From a virus: 64,000 nt of DNA. How positions within the stretch are numbered: position 1 is the stretch's first letter; each line of letters begins with the position of its first letter. Positions 1 to 5,907 of this stretch are shown one piece after another. The notes under the pieces are model-generated. The model did no database searches, had not been told where the DNA came from, and saw nothing but the letters and a program-made list of their open reading frames with translations. Where the stretch lies: IMG/VR virus record IMGVR_UViG_3300036466_000273, positions 22,108-86,107 of that record; one strand, 5' to 3'. Both the position numbers and the translations under genes were made by a program.

Positions 1-120
1 GAGGAGTCTATTCAAACATTTGTGGATGCTATGTATGATATGGATACTGCAATTATGGCTCTTATGGAGTCAATAGGTTTTGATAACCTAGGTTATATCC
101 AGCTTAGAATGGAGAAATAA
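1..120 (+). CDS. 3' end of an unidentified gene (partial)
   Basis: Frame 1 is open from the first base of the window to a TAA at 118-120 and gives 39 residues ending LGYIQLRMEK. The start lies outside the window. The visible part is acidic and likely helical. No family is recognised. It is followed by a strong Shine-Dalgarno sequence (AAGGAGG at 131-137) for the next small gene, so it is probably the upstream member of the same early operon. Confidence 0.5.
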   Translation, partial: EESIQTFVDAMYDMDTAIMALMESIGFDNLGYIQLRMEK

Positions 121-142
121 AGTATATACTAAGGAGGTACGT

Positions 143-244
143 ATGGAATTTAGTTGGAAAGTAATCATTGCTACCCCCGTACTCTTCCTAATAGCTATAA
201 TAATTGAATCAGCAATAAAGGAATATTTATATGATAGACGATGA
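143..244 (+). CDS. 33-residue single-pass membrane peptide
   Basis: ATG at 143 lies 5 nt after a perfect AAGGAGG ribosome binding site (131-137). The 33-residue product has a short charged N-terminus (MEFSWK), one hydrophobic segment at about residues 7-21 rich in I, V, L and A, and a charged tail ending YDRR. That is one predicted transmembrane helix. The stop overlaps the start of the next gene (231), which suggests translational coupling. No family is recognised. The ideal binding site and the coupling support a real gene. Confidence 0.55.
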   Translation: MEFSWKVIIATPVLFLIAIIIESAIKEYLYDRR

Positions 245-425
245 CATACTTTGTAAGATGTATAAAGTAGCAAAATCATGCACTACAAAAGAGCAAGCAG
301 CTTCTGCAAAGAAGTATATCGAATTAGCAAGCAAGCAATATCCATGTATATTAAATATACTATCTCATCTATTTATGATTACGGATTTATCAGTTGCTAG
401 GAGTAAGAAGCATGTCCGATTATAA
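231..425 (+). CDS. hypothetical 64-residue protein
   Basis: ATG at 231 follows an AAAGGAA sequence about 8 nt upstream. The product is 64 residues, mostly helical, with a lysine- and alanine-rich centre and several cysteines. It overlaps the preceding membrane peptide by 14 bp and the following hydrolase gene by 14 bp, the tight packing typical of phage early operons. No domain is recognised and no function is proposed. Confidence 0.55.
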   Translation: MIDDDILCKMYKVAKSCTTKEQAASAKKYIELASKQYPCILNILSHLFMITDLSVARSKKHVRL

Positions 426-1047
426 AGAACTGGAAAATAGTAGTAAATGGGAGTCTGAAAACTCTCGTTTGAAGTATGTACTAGGAAATAACCATAAAAA
501 AGTACGCATAAAAAATAGAGAGGAGTTACTACTGACCCCAGGGGTTTCCTATACTGCAGATAATAGAATAATTGGACCGGGTAATATTATATTCTTCAAT
601 ACTATGGCAGAATTTGCAGGGATGGAATTTAGAATAGGAGACCTCCCAAGAGGATACCCTTGGAAAAGTTGGATGTATGAAGAAGTACGAGGGTGTATTA
701 AAGAGGAGAGGCTTGTAGCAGAGGAAGATCCCAATGGAATTAACCAACATGATCCAGGTGCTAAGCTAGACAAAGGTAAAAATAGAGTCGCTTTAGTATT
801 AAGTGGATTTTCTAATGCTATTGAAGAAGTGTCTAAGGTAGGAACGTACGGGGCTGAAAAATATTCTCCTAATGGGTGGGAAAAAGTGGATAATGGTTTA
901 GAACGCTATGATAACGCTATGCTAAGACATTGGTTAGCTGAAAAACGTGGGGAAGAGTCTGACCCAGATACTGAGTTACTTCATGCAGCCCATGCAGCTT
1001 GGAACTCTCTTGCTTACCTAGAACTCAAACTTAGGGAGAAAATATGA
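412..1047 (+). CDS. dATP/dGTP diphosphohydrolase-like protein (DUF5664 family)
   Basis: I chose the ATG at 412 (MSDYKEL) over the upstream in-frame ATG at 394 because AGGAGT at 397-402 sits at the right distance. The C-terminal half carries the family pattern: GAKLDKGKNR, then LVLSGF, EEVSKVGTYGAEKY, NGWEKV, RHW and HAAHAAWNSLAYLEL. These are the acidic and His residues of an all-alpha NTP-pyrophosphohydrolase-like fold. Known members hydrolyse dATP and dGTP to the monophosphate and pyrophosphate. The first roughly 110 residues contain a separate segment (about 45-95) that I do not recognise. The gene sits two genes from thyX, which fits control of the dNTP pool. The family call is fairly firm; the exact substrate is inferred. 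Confidence 0.72.
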   Translation: MSDYKELENSSKWESENSRLKYVLGNNHKKVRIKNREELLLTPGVSYTADNRIIGPGNIIFFNTMAEFAGMEFRIGDLPRGYPWKSWMYEEVRGCIKEERLVAEEDPNGINQHDPGAKLDKGKNRVALVLSGFSNAIEEVSKVGTYGAEKYSPNGWEKVDNGLERYDNAMLRHWLAEKRGEESDPDTELLHAAHAAWNSLAYLELKLREKI

Positions 1048-1259
1048 ATATAATAGCAGAGGTTAAAGAATTTGTTGTAGAATTTACAGAACGTAAAGGG
1101 CACTACCCTAAACACATTATTCTAGGGAGGGCAGAAAAATCAAGGCTTAGAAATCTTCCTGACCTGATGCTATTAAATTACCCTGAGGAGTGGCCAGATA
1201 AATTATTTTGTATTCCGTTGAGTTATACTGCGGAAGAAAGTTGTATACGGGTGAAATGA
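1044..1259 (+). CDS. hypothetical 71-residue protein
   Basis: The ATG overlaps the stop of the hydrolase gene (ATGA at 1044-1047), so translation is probably coupled. The product is 71 residues, starts with a helix (MNIIAEVKEFVVEFTERKG) and has a proline-rich middle with PEEWPDKLF. No known domain is seen. It ends inside the start of the FmdB-like gene. Its place between two nucleotide or metal-related genes gives no clear role. Confidence 0.55.
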   Translation: MNIIAEVKEFVVEFTERKGHYPKHIILGRAEKSRLRNLPDLMLLNYPEEWPDKLFCIPLSYTAEESCIRVK

Positions 1260-1423
1260 TGCCAATCTATGAGTATAAATGCAAAGTCTGTGGGAAAGAA
1301 TACACCAAAATTAAAAATATTCTAGAGTACAAAGACTCTATTATGTGCAACTGTGGTAATTGGGCTGATAAAGTCCCCTCCTTGCCAGGGTATAGGCGAG
1401 ACCATACCAGATTTGAGAGGTGA
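1259..1423 (+). CDS. FmdB-like zinc-ribbon protein
   Basis: The product starts MPIYEYKCKVCG, the hallmark opening of FmdB-type zinc ribbons. A CxxC at residues 8-11 is followed by a second pair (CNC) near residues 32-34, so a single zinc could be bound. Length is 54 residues, normal for this small family. An ATG at 1256 lies immediately upstream and either codon could be used; the upstream frame to 1208 is probably not translated. FmdB-type ribbons are common in phages, and their function is generally unknown (regulation or nucleic-acid binding has been suggested). The gene overlaps the previous stop. Confidence 0.65.
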   Translation: MPIYEYKCKVCGKEYTKIKNILEYKDSIMCNCGNWADKVPSLPGYRRDHTRFER

Positions 1424-1426
1424 GAT

Positions 1427-1729
1427 ATGCCAATAGATTATGGATTCTTTTATTATGTGTTAACTGGTTTAAAATACACGGCGGACTTCAAAAAGGATGT
1501 TGGCATACTACTAGGAACTGATGGTAAACTACAAAAATTACTAGACCATAAAATTGAAGTTGAGTCTGATATGTTAAGTATTCTTTGCAAAGACGAGGAT
1601 GATTTAATAGATTACTTTATCAATACATTAAACTTTGGAAGAGATAAAGCCCAAGAAAATGATATTGAGATCCTTACAATAGGTAAATTATATGATTTAT
1701 TAGATGACAGATATTCGGAGGGCGAATGA
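1427..1729 (+). CDS. hypothetical 100-residue protein
   Basis: ATG at 1427 follows GAGAGGTGAG. The acidic 100-residue product is rich in D and E and in aromatic residues (MPIDYGFFYYVL at the N-terminus). No domain is recognised. Its TGA overlaps the ATG of thyX (ATGA at 1726-1729), and the thyX binding site (GGAGGG) lies within its last codons, so it is co-translated with thyX. Confidence 0.55.
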   Translation: MPIDYGFFYYVLTGLKYTADFKKDVGILLGTDGKLQKLLDHKIEVESDMLSILCKDEDDLIDYFINTLNFGRDKAQENDIEILTIGKLYDLLDDRYSEGE

Positions 1730-2442
1730 ATATAGAGCTAGTAAGTTTTACAAATAACCCTATTGAAACCTGTGCAAAAGCCGCTTATAACTGCACTAAT
1801 ACTATAGAAATGCCAGAACATGTAGACCCACATGGTTTAGTGGAGAGAGTACTTACATTAGGTCATGAGAGCATAGCTGAGTTTGCGGATTTTGTGTTTA
1901 AGGCAGATGGAATTAGTAGGGTTGCTAGTCACCAACTAGTTAGACATAGGGTGGCAAGCTATGCACAACAAAGTCAGAGATATAATACATATGATACCTT
2001 AAGTATTAATATTCCTGACGGGTTATCTTATGAACAAGCAGAGAAAATGAAACAAGCTGCTTCATATTGCCACAACCTTTACCTAGAGTTACTTAGTGAA
2101 GGAGTCCCTGGAGAAGCGGCAAGATACATTCTTCCTAACGCTGCCACTTCTAGTATTTTTATAAAAATGAACGCTAGAGAGTTACGACATTTCTTTAGCC
2201 TAAGACTTTGTTTGACTACTCAGACTGAGATTCGTTTCATGGCGCAGGCTATGTACGAAATTGTACGACGCAAATTTCCAGCCCTTTTTGTAGGGCAATT
2301 CCCGCCTTGTGAAACAAAAGGTGAATGTAAATCATGTCCGGGGGTGAATAAAAATGACAGTACAACAAAAATTAGGGTTACGAAACCTAAGCAAACCAAA
2401 CCAAGTAATGAAGCCCAAAAAGACTTATTCGAGGAAGTTTAA
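1726..2442 (+). CDS. thyX: flavin-dependent thymidylate synthase ThyX
   Basis: This 238-residue protein carries the ThyX signature RHRxxSxxxxSxRY at residues 73-86 (RHRVASYAQQSQRY), which binds FAD and dUMP. It also has GHES at 46-49 and ELRHFFSLR further on, as in the family. The enzyme makes dTMP from dUMP using methylene-tetrahydrofolate, FAD and NADPH, and releases tetrahydrofolate. The length is typical. The C-terminus is lysine-rich and hydrophilic, and a second small frame (2354-2467) overlaps it. With the dUTPase at 24164 and the ribonucleotide reductase it gives the phage its own route to dTTP. Confidence 0.95.
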   Translation: MNIELVSFTNNPIETCAKAAYNCTNTIEMPEHVDPHGLVERVLTLGHESIAEFADFVFKADGISRVASHQLVRHRVASYAQQSQRYNTYDTLSINIPDGLSYEQAEKMKQAASYCHNLYLELLSEGVPGEAARYILPNAATSSIFIKMNARELRHFFSLRLCLTTQTEIRFMAQAMYEIVRRKFPALFVGQFPPCETKGECKSCPGVNKNDSTTKIRVTKPKQTKPSNEAQKDLFEEV

Positions 2443-2467
2443 ACATCGCAATCGTAAAGGATGGTAA
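2354..2467 (+). CDS. 37-residue basic peptide overlapping the thyX 3' end
   Basis: This short frame is out of phase with thyX and covers its last 89 bases. ATG at 2354 is preceded by GGGGGTG (2339-2345) at about 8 nt. The frame runs to TAA at 2465-2467, three bases before the next gene's ATG at 2470. The product is very basic, with a C-terminus KTYSRKFKHRNRKGW, like small nucleic-acid-binding peptides. The good binding site, the exact fit to the next gene and the strong charge support it, but it is not proven. No homolog is recognised. Confidence 0.4.
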   Translation: MTVQQKLGLRNLSKPNQVMKPKKTYSRKFKHRNRKGW

Positions 2468-2469
2468 TT

Positions 2470-2733
2470 ATGATTAGCAATTTAGATGATACGTTTGCTT
2501 TTAATAAGGCAATAGAATCTTTAGAAGGGATAATTGAACTACAAGAAGGAGTTGCTTTTCCATATGAAGAGAGAACCCAGGAAGCTTTTAAAGATGCTCT
2601 AAAAGCATTTGAAACAGCCAGTACATATGCTACTAGAATCTCCAGATTGCTCAAAAAGGAAGATTACGAAACTACGTTTCACACGCTTCTAGAAAGAGAC
2701 TTGGCTGAAATAGAAGAGCTATTTAATGATTAA
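2470..2733 (+). CDS. hypothetical 87-residue helical protein
   Basis: I chose ATG 2470 over 2461 because AAAGG at 2455-2460 is well placed for it. The 87-residue product is acidic and almost entirely helical with a heptad-like pattern (residues 15-60), so it may form a coiled coil or helical bundle. No domain is recognised. It ends just before a strong promoter, and so closes this operon. Confidence 0.55.
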   Translation: MISNLDDTFAFNKAIESLEGIIELQEGVAFPYEERTQEAFKDALKAFETASTYATRISRLLKKEDYETTFHTLLERDLAEIEELFND

Positions 2734-2742
2734 AAATAGTTC

Positions 2743-2771
2743 TTGACAATTTTCTCAATATTCGCTATAAT
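2743..2771 (+). promoter_or_regulatory. sigma70 promoter, early cassette 1
   Basis: TTGACA (2743-2748), 17-bp spacer, TATAAT (2766-2771). The surrounding sequence is nearly identical to the promoters at 4744 and 5739. In this copy the codon 13 nt after the -10 box is ATA rather than the ATG found in the others. It drives 2804-3251 and probably the tRNA-Leu. Confidence 0.85.
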
Positions 2772-2803
2772 AGTATTATAAATAATAGCGAAAGGAGAAA
2801 ATT

Positions 2804-3034
2804 ATGACTAGGGAAAATATTATTAACATTCTTCGTAATTCTGAAGCAACAGTAACATTTCTTAAAAAAGACGGGTCAAAACGTGTTATGAAATGTACAC
2901 TTCGCCCAGATGTACTGCCCGCTCTAAAAGGCTCAAATCATAAGAAGAATGAAGATGTACTTCCAGTATGGGACTTAGAGAAAAATGCTTGGAGGTCTTT
3001 CCGCCTAGATAGTATTATAAAAATAGGAGATTAG
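2804..3034 (+). CDS. WYL_2 / DUF2693-like SH3-barrel protein
   Basis: The 76-residue protein reads as a small beta-barrel: VTFLKKDGSKRVMKCTL, then DVLPVWDLEKNAWRSF and RLDSI. This matches the phage WYL_2 (DUF2693) family, an Sm/SH3-like fold thought to bind nucleic acids or ligands. ATG at 2804 follows AAAGGAG at normal spacing, directly behind promoter 2743. Its molecular role in phages is not established. A more distantly similar barrel may be encoded at 8124. Confidence 0.65.
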   Translation: MTRENIINILRNSEATVTFLKKDGSKRVMKCTLRPDVLPALKGSNHKKNEDVLPVWDLEKNAWRSFRLDSIIKIGD

Positions 3035-3035
3035 A

Positions 3036-3251
3036 TTGATTGATAATGTTAACAAAATTGAGGAATATCTAAGAGATTCTCTAATTGCACTGGAAACAAT
3101 ACGAGCAATTACTAAAAAAGATGAACATAGTGAAATAATTAATGTATTTCTCCAAAAGATGGAGAATTCATTAGTTAAAGTAGCGGAATGTAACTTAGAG
3201 ATTACCGATTCTTGCGGTAAACCAAAATCACGATGTATTTTCTTTAACTAA
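3036..3251 (+). CDS. hypothetical 71-residue protein (TTG start)
   Basis: The frame starts with TTG at 3036, 5 nt after AGGAGA, and runs for 71 residues to a stop that abuts the tRNA-Leu gene. It is helical (NKIEEYLRDSLIALETIRAI) and ends in a cysteine-containing tail. No domain is recognised. The non-ATG start is supported only by the binding site and by its position directly after the WYL_2-like gene. Confidence 0.5.
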   Translation: MIDNVNKIEEYLRDSLIALETIRAITKKDEHSEIINVFLQKMENSLVKVAECNLEITDSCGKPKSRCIFFN

Positions 3252-3327
3252 GCGAGTGTAGTCCAACGGCAGAGACAATGGACTTAAAATCCATAAAGTG
3301 AGGATTCGAATTCCTCCACTCGCACCA
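3252..3327 (+). tRNA. tRNA-Leu(TAA) with a short variable loop
   Basis: Acceptor GCGAGTG pairs with CACTCGC, and A73 and CCA are encoded. The anticodon stem ATGGA/TCCAT holds loop CTTAAAA, giving anticodon TAA (reads UUA). The T arm GAGGA/TCCTC is intact. The variable loop is only about 5 nt (AAAGT), whereas bacterial tRNA-Leu normally has a long class II arm. Confidence 0.85.
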
Positions 3328-3332
3328 ATTTT

Positions 3333-3386
3333 GTCCGTTCAATGTAGGACGGACACACTAGACTCCGTGACGCCTTCGAAGTCTAG
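3333..3386 (+). promoter_or_regulatory. structured leader with two stem-loops
   Basis: Between tRNA-Leu and the gene at 3424 there are two clear inverted repeats: GTCCGT/ACGGAC (3333-3338 with 3349-3354, 10-nt loop) and CTAGACT/AGTCTAG (3358-3364 with 3380-3386, 15-nt loop). Neither is followed by a T-run, so they are not ordinary terminators. They could guide tRNA 3' processing or control the downstream gene. No riboswitch family is recognised. Confidence 0.4.
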
Positions 3387-3423
3387 CGCACAACAAAAGG
3401 CCGAGATAACAAAGGAGGCCGTT

Positions 3424-3636
3424 ATGAAATTTTTTCTTTCTACTCTCTTTATATTGATGCTTACTACTCAAGCCTTTGCATCAACAGCTGGGCGAACTGA
3501 CCATTCAGGTATTCTTGTTTGGATGTTCCTAGGGTTTTGTGCGCTGATTGTAGTAGCACAGGTAGTACCTGCTCTAATGATGATGGTTGGTGTTGGGAAA
3601 GCACTACAAAAGGATGCTGCTATTACCAATGAGTAA
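3424..3636 (+). CDS. small secreted or inner-membrane protein with signal peptide
   Basis: ATG at 3424 follows a perfect AAAGGAGG. The 70-residue product begins with a clear signal sequence (MKFFLSTLFILMLTTQAFA, probable cleavage after AFA) and then has one hydrophobic helix (about residues 32-56, VWMFLGFCALIVVAQVVPAL) and a short polar tail. It should sit in the inner membrane with its N-terminus in the periplasm. It stands alone between a structured leader and a terminator. A role in superinfection exclusion or lysis timing is possible but unsupported. Confidence 0.65.
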   Translation: MKFFLSTLFILMLTTQAFASTAGRTDHSGILVWMFLGFCALIVVAQVVPALMMMVGVGKALQKDAAITNE

Positions 3637-3646
3637 TAGGTGTATT

Positions 3647-3675
3647 GGGGGGGAATTTCCCCTCCCATTTTTATA
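3647..3675 (+). terminator. rho-independent terminator
   Basis: A run of seven G (3647-3653), loop AATTT, and a C-rich arm with one bulged T (3659-3666) are followed by ATTTTTATAT. It lies just after the signal-peptide gene. Confidence 0.75.
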
Positions 3676-3695
3676 TAGCATTAAAAATTTTGCTC

Positions 3696-3724
3696 TTGAC
3701 GCAAGGGTGGATTTTTAGTATTAT
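3696..3724 (+). promoter_or_regulatory. sigma70-like promoter for the hsp20 operon
   Basis: TTGACG (3696-3701), 17-bp spacer, TATTAT (3719-3724). It differs from the repeated early cassette and has no ATG 13 nt downstream. It probably drives the Hsp20-like and lysozyme-like genes. Confidence 0.65.
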
Positions 3725-3743
3725 ATAAGAATAATACATAAAG

Positions 3744-3787
3744 CTACCGAATAATCGGGGCAAGTTTTCTACCGAAAGGAGAAAAAC
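3744..3787 (+). promoter_or_regulatory. possible RNA switch / thermometer in the hsp20 leader
   Basis: CCGA occurs at 3747-3750 and again at 3772-3775, just before the Shine-Dalgarno AAGGAG. A single TCGG (3755-3758) between them can pair with either copy. GTTTTC at 3764-3769 can also pair with GAAAAAC at 3781-3787, next to the binding site. Mutually exclusive hairpins beside the ribosome binding site of a small heat-shock gene suggest temperature or structural control. This is inference from sequence only. Confidence 0.35.
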
Positions 3788-3789
3788 AG

Positions 3790-4185
3790 ATGAATCATTC
3801 ACGAAGCGCTATTAACCAAATGGACAGACTATTTGAGGTACTGTTAAAGACCTCGCAAGCTACTAAAACCAACTATCCTAGATACAGTCTATGGACTACT
3901 GAAGGATGGCAGAATAAGAAGTATATTCTGGATATATTAGTAGCAGGTTTTTCTAGAGATGAACTAAAAGTCTCTTGTTCAGATGGTGTATTAACCGTAG
4001 CTGCTAAACAAGCAGACTATGGGCACAGAAATTACTTGGAAAAAGGATTTAGTACGAAAGACTTTGAAGTAGAATTTCCAATAGCTAATTCATGGCAAGT
4101 AACCTCCGTTACCTTGAATAATGGGGTACTAAGTATTCAAATTGAAAAAGAAACTAAAGACGAACAAATACTAGAGATTGGATAA
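3790..4185 (+). CDS. Hsp20 / alpha-crystallin family small chaperone
   Basis: The 131-residue product has the alpha-crystallin domain pattern: YILDILVAGFSRDELKVSCS, DGVLTVAAKQ, FEVEFPIA and LNNGVLSIQIEKE (about residues 46-122). This is the IbpA-type beta sandwich with its GVL motifs. The N-terminal 30 residues (NQMDRLFEVLL) are the usual variable arm, and the tail contains ILEI, close to the C-terminal IxI anchor. Such proteins hold unfolding proteins in the cytoplasm; phage copies are thought to assist folding during infection. It has its own promoter and an unusual leader. The lysozyme-like gene follows 2 bp later. Confidence 0.88.
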   Translation: MNHSRSAINQMDRLFEVLLKTSQATKTNYPRYSLWTTEGWQNKKYILDILVAGFSRDELKVSCSDGVLTVAAKQADYGHRNYLEKGFSTKDFEVEFPIANSWQVTSVTLNNGVLSIQIEKETKDEQILEIG

Positions 4186-4187
4186 GT

Positions 4188-4637
4188 ATGAACGTAGAAC
4201 GGTTGATAAAACAACTCGAAAAGGATGTAGGGAAATCTAATAGGTTATATCAAGACACAGATGGAAATAAACTAATTGGTATTGGACACTTGATAACTGA
4301 TGACGACCCTGAAGCTCTTAGAGACATACGACCTGGACAGAAAATATCTGAGTCGAAATGCACGGAGCTTCTAACATCTGATCTAACGACTGTAATAACA
4401 GATTGTGTAAAAATATTCGGAACAGAATGGGAAACTTTCCCAGAAGAGTTCCAAGAATCTTTCGCTAACCTTTTGTTCTCTACAAGTAGAGATAATATTA
4501 GTGACCTAAAAGATATTATCTATAATGCTGTAGACAGAAATTGGACACAAGTAGTAGTAGCACTAAAAGATACTGCTGTCTATCAATCGAATCCTCAACG
4601 AATAGCAAGGATGCAATCACGACTATCTATTCTGTAA
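4188..4637 (+). CDS. T4-type lysozyme-like (GH24 fold) protein with altered catalytic residues
   Basis: The N-terminal 35 residues align with T4 lysozyme: RLYQDTDGN matches IYKDTEGY, and IGIGHL is intact. T4 lysozyme uses Glu11, Asp20 and Thr26. Here Asp23 corresponds to Asp20, but the Glu position appears to be Val14 (KDVG where homologs have DEG) and the Thr position is Leu29. The length (149) fits the family. It may be a divergent endolysin, perhaps using Glu11 or Asp13 instead, or a non-catalytic peptidoglycan-binding relative. No other muralytic enzyme is visible in the window. It is transcribed with hsp20 and followed by a strong terminator. Confidence 0.6.
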   Translation: MNVERLIKQLEKDVGKSNRLYQDTDGNKLIGIGHLITDDDPEALRDIRPGQKISESKCTELLTSDLTTVITDCVKIFGTEWETFPEEFQESFANLLFSTSRDNISDLKDIIYNAVDRNWTQVVVALKDTAVYQSNPQRIARMQSRLSIL

Positions 4638-4639
4638 AT

Positions 4640-4679
4640 AAAAAGCACTGGCTATCTATTAGTCAGTGCTTTTTATTTC
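4640..4679 (+). terminator. rho-independent terminator
   Basis: An 11-bp stem AAAAAGCACTG/CAGTGCTTTTT (4640-4650 with 4664-4674) is followed by ATTTC. The A and T tracts on both sides could make it work in both directions. Confidence 0.85.
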
Positions 4680-4743
4680 TTCTATCTCAGCGCCGAGTTG
4701 CGTACATTTTAAGTGATAGTATTACGTGCGTATAAAAAAGTTC

Positions 4744-4772
4744 TTGACAATTTTCTCAATATTCGCTATAAT
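4744..4772 (+). promoter_or_regulatory. sigma70 promoter, early cassette 2
   Basis: TTGACA (4744-4749), 17-bp spacer, TATAAT (4767-4772), then 13 nt to an ATG at 4786, in frame with the gene at 4804. The spacer is the same as in cassettes 1 and 3. Confidence 0.9.
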
Positions 4773-4803
4773 AGTATTATAAACAATGGCGAAAGGAGTA
4801 AAA

Positions 4804-5481
4804 ATGGCTAGAGTTAAAAAGAAAGAACACGAAAATTTATCAGATTCTAATATTAAAAAAGTAATAGAACTGCTAGAAGCTAAGCAACCTATTACTAAAA
4901 AGCACGCTTGTGAGATTCTCAACATCTCTTATAATACCACTAGATTAAATAATATTATAGAGGGATACAAGCACAAAAAAGAGATAGAAGCTAAGAATAG
5001 AAAAGCTAAACGCGGGAAACCTGCTACAAAAGATGAAATTTCAGATATAATTAGAGAGTATCTAAATGGTACTTCTATATCAGAAATTTCTAAGGATATT
5101 TTTAGGTCTTCTAGTTTTGTATCTAATATTATAGATAGAGTAGGAGTACCGCGTAAGCTAACTAAAGAAGAGATGAAGGAGAGCCACTTACTTCCAGACC
5201 AGTGTATGGCGTATGAATTCAAGTATGGTCAAATTGCGTGGTCAGCGAAGTATAATGCTCCCTGTGAAGTTAGAGAAGAATTAACTGATACAGACTCAGT
5301 AAAATACGAAGAGAAGTACGGATGTAAATGTTATAAGATTTATATCGTTAGTAGGGTAGAGGAGCCAGTTCCAGGGTTCTCATCTGTAGAAATCGGTGGG
5401 TATAATGCTATTTCTCCCGCAAGTGAGTTAGGTGACTTAACCCATCTTATTGAGTTTTGCCCTAGTGTAGGAAAAATATAA
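4804..5481 (+). CDS. helix-turn-helix DNA-binding protein, unknown target
   Basis: I prefer ATG 4804 (AAAGGAG 7 nt upstream) over the in-frame ATG 4786 of the promoter cassette, which would add MAKGVK. The 225-residue product has a basic, lysine-rich N-terminus and two HTH-like segments, KKHACEILNISYNTTRLNN (about residues 26-46) and SISEISKDIFRSSSFVSNII (about 85-105). The C-terminal half has a CKCYKIYIV strand and may be a small beta domain. It is likely a transcription regulator of early genes. It overlaps the next gene by one base. Confidence 0.65.
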   Translation: MARVKKKEHENLSDSNIKKVIELLEAKQPITKKHACEILNISYNTTRLNNIIEGYKHKKEIEAKNRKAKRGKPATKDEISDIIREYLNGTSISEISKDIFRSSSFVSNIIDRVGVPRKLTKEEMKESHLLPDQCMAYEFKYGQIAWSAKYNAPCEVREELTDTDSVKYEEKYGCKCYKIYIVSRVEEPVPGFSSVEIGGYNAISPASELGDLTHLIEFCPSVGKI

Positions 5482-5735
5482 TGGAATATTATTTGATTGG
5501 AAGTTTGTCTGTAGGAATTGTATCGTATCTTTCTATTCATAGACCGGTACTAAAGGAATTGAGAGCTTCTGGGGAGTTGGAGCGCGATGAATTTAGGAAT
5601 CCTATGCTAACAGCTATGATTCTTATAGCATTATTTACAGTTTTGGCTCCATTTATGGTATTTGCTGGTATTTTCACTAGTAATGACCAATTTAAGCAAA
5701 ACTATAAAGATAGGCTCCTAGACCAAGAAAAATAG
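5481..5735 (+). CDS. two-TM membrane protein
   Basis: The ATG shares a base with the previous stop. The 84-residue product has a hydrophobic N-terminal segment (MEYYLIGSLSVGIVSYLSI), a charged cytoplasmic or periplasmic loop (KELRASGELERDEFRNP) and a second hydrophobic segment at about residues 43-66, then a charged tail. No family is recognised. Its place behind a regulator in an early operon would fit a host takeover or exclusion role, which is unproven. Confidence 0.6.
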   Translation: MEYYLIGSLSVGIVSYLSIHRPVLKELRASGELERDEFRNPMLTAMILIALFTVLAPFMVFAGIFTSNDQFKQNYKDRLLDQEK

Positions 5736-5738
5736 TTC

Positions 5739-5767
5739 TTGACAATTTTCTCAATATTCGCTATAAT
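5739..5767 (+). promoter_or_regulatory. sigma70 promoter, early cassette 3
   Basis: TTGACA (5739-5744), 17-bp spacer, TATAAT (5762-5767), 13 nt, then ATG at 5781. It drives 5797-6255. Confidence 0.9.
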
Positions 5768-5796
5768 ATATTTATAAACAATGGGAAAGGGAGAAA

Positions 5797-5868
5797 ATGG
5801 AAGATTGGGTGAAAGAGTATTGTATGCAGGGTGTTCTTTGGACGGTACATTTTGATGAAGCAATTTAA
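5797..5868 (+). CDS. 23-residue peptide behind promoter cassette 3
   Basis: ATG at 5797 sits 5 nt after AAAGGGAG, at the position where the other promoter cassettes start their gene. The peptide is MEDWVKEYCMQGVLWTVHFD plus EAI. It could be a genuine micropeptide or a leader peptide for the gene at 5908. A second frame from the cassette ATG at 5781 overlaps it, and I cannot tell which is used. Confidence 0.35.
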   Translation: MEDWVKEYCMQGVLWTVHFDEAI

Positions 5869-5907
5869 AACAGACCCTGCAACCACACTAGCGAAGAAGG
5901 AGAAAGT

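Noticed and set aside
412-2442. 2-aminoadenine (Z-genome) pathway
   Set aside because: No PurZ-like adenylosuccinate synthetase or DatZ-like HD hydrolase was seen, and the hydrolase is not of MazZ type. It cannot be excluded outside the window.
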